Of a stretch of DNA of 5,839 nt, positions 5,110 through 5,839 are shown one piece after another. The position numbers and the translations under genes are program-made. Source of the stretch: Alphaproteobacteria bacterium. GTDB taxonomy: Bacteria > Pseudomonadota > Alphaproteobacteria > Kiloniellales > JAKSDN01. The stretch covers positions 1 through 5,839 of the forward strand of contig JAUVQB010000107.1 of assembly GCA_030598385.1 (NCBI GenBank), written 5' to 3'. Numbering within the stretch: the first letter of the stretch is position 1; every line of letters starts with the position of its first letter. The notes under the pieces were generated by a model. It did not search any database. It was not told the DNA's origin and was given only the letters and a program-made list of their open reading frames with translations.

Positions 5110-5839
5110 TCACTTGCAGTCGTAGGAAACGTCGTTGGCCGCGTCGATCTTGCGGATCACGTCCCAGTGCTCCTGGTAGGTGATCGGGATGAACTGGCCC
5201 TCGCCGTTCTTCTCGAACTCCTCCTTGAGGGTGGTGCCCTCCCATACGAAGGTCTCGAAGGACTCGCGGATCTTCTGCTGCAGCTCCGGCGTCAGGTTGT
5301 AGGCGTGGCCGTAGCCGGTCGTCGGAAAGGTCTGCGACTTGTAAAGCACCTTGAGGTCCTCTTCCTTGACCACCTCGCGCTTGATCATGCGGATCTTGAC
5401 GCTGTTGGCGATCGAGGCGGCGTCATAGTCCTTGTTGGCGACGCCGAGGATCGAGTTGTCGTGCTTGCCGGAAAAGGTCGGCGTGAAATCGCGATCGGCG
5501 ATCATGTCGAACTCGCTCTTCAAGAGGGCCGAGGGCGCCTTGAAGCCGGAGTTCGAGGTCGGCGAGGTGAAGGCCAGGGTGCGGCCCTTGATGTCCTCGA
5601 CGCTGTTGATACCGCTGTCCGGGTGGGTGAGGATCTCCATCTCGTAGCCGAAGCTGCCGTCCAGGCTGGCCATGATGGTGAAGGGCACGAAGCCGGCGCA
5701 GTTGACGGCCAAGGGATTGGAGCCGGTGTTGAAGCCGGCGACGTGCAGCCGGCCGGAGCGCATGGCCTCGATCTGGGCCGCGTTGGACTGGACCGGGAAA
5801 AATTGCACCTTCTTGCCGGTGAGCTGCTCCATGTATGTC
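5110..5839 (-). CDS. phnD: PhnD-type periplasmic substrate-binding protein (C-terminal part; start beyond right edge)
   Basis: The frame is open to the right edge, giving 242 residues upstream of the TGA at 5110-5112. The Met at 5832 lies inside the fold (TGKKVQFFPVQSNAAQIEAMRSGRL), so it is not the start. By comparison with the usual length of roughly 310-340, some 65-100 residues, including the signal peptide, are missing. Numbering from that Met, the family shows in DIKGRTLAFTSPTSNSGFKAP (80-100), the loop and helix start that hold the phosphonate group in PhnD proteins; in FSGKHDNSILGVANKDYDAASIANSVKIRMI (120-150), whose H124 fits the conserved ligand histidine; and in SQTFPTTGYGHAYNLTPELQQKIRESF (166-192). 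It would act as the periplasmic receptor delivering ligand to the PhnE pair. The ligand loop reads S-N-S-G where many PhnD proteins have S-T-S-G, and I do not see an obvious acidic residue in IANSVKI. The ligand is therefore uncertain. It is the first visible gene of the operon. Confidence 0.9.
   Translation of the reverse strand, partial: TYMEQLTGKKVQFFPVQSNAAQIEAMRSGRLHVAGFNTGSNPLAVNCAGFVPFTIMASLDGSFGYEMEILTHPDSGINSVEDIKGRTLAFTSPTSNSGFKAPSALLKSEFDMIADRDFTPTFSGKHDNSILGVANKDYDAASIANSVKIRMIKREVVKEEDLKVLYKSQTFPTTGYGHAYNLTPELQQKIRESFETFVWEGTTLKEEFEKNGEGQFIPITYQEHWDVIRKIDAANDVSYDCK

Overview
The window is GC-rich DNA. Every gene I can support lies on the minus strand, so transcription runs from high to low coordinates. 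The codon usage, the tight gene packing and the mix of protein families (a PhnD/PhnC/PhnE-type transporter, imidazolonepropionase, and a DMGDH/sarcosine dehydrogenase-like flavoprotein) suggest an alphaproteobacterium, for example a Rhodospirillales- or Rhizobiales-like lineage. That placement is inference: there is no rRNA or other marker gene here.

Layout in transcription order, right to left. A solute-binding protein gene (phnD-like) is cut by the right edge and ends at 5110. A 75-bp gap follows, holding a perfect all-G:C inverted repeat (5070-5095). Next come the ATPase gene phnC (5034-4189), then two permease genes, phnE1 (4179-3370) and phnE2 (3370-2555). phnE1 and phnE2 overlap by one base in a TAATG junction. 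After 30 bp comes hutI (2524-1313), which encodes imidazolonepropionase and has a very strong ribosome-binding site. The spacing indicates one transcription unit, phnD-phnC-phnE1-phnE2-hutI. A 260-bp non-coding gap (1312-1053) then separates hutI from a large FAD-dependent dehydrogenase gene of the dimethylglycine/sarcosine dehydrogenase family. That gene starts at 1052 and runs off the left edge.

The first four genes make a complete binding-protein-dependent ABC importer of the phosphonate family: a periplasmic receptor, one ATPase, and a probable heterodimer of two PhnE-type permeases. The fifth gene encodes a histidine-degradation enzyme with all expected metal and catalytic residues, and no phosphonate-catabolic gene is visible. 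The pairing of a 'phosphonate' importer with HutI, followed by an N-methyl amine dehydrogenase, is the most interesting point. It raises the possibility that the importer carries a nitrogenous compound (imidazole, imidazolone or betaine type) rather than, or as well as, a phosphonate. The sequence alone cannot decide this. I saw no mobile element, tRNA, rRNA, CRISPR array or recognisable riboswitch.
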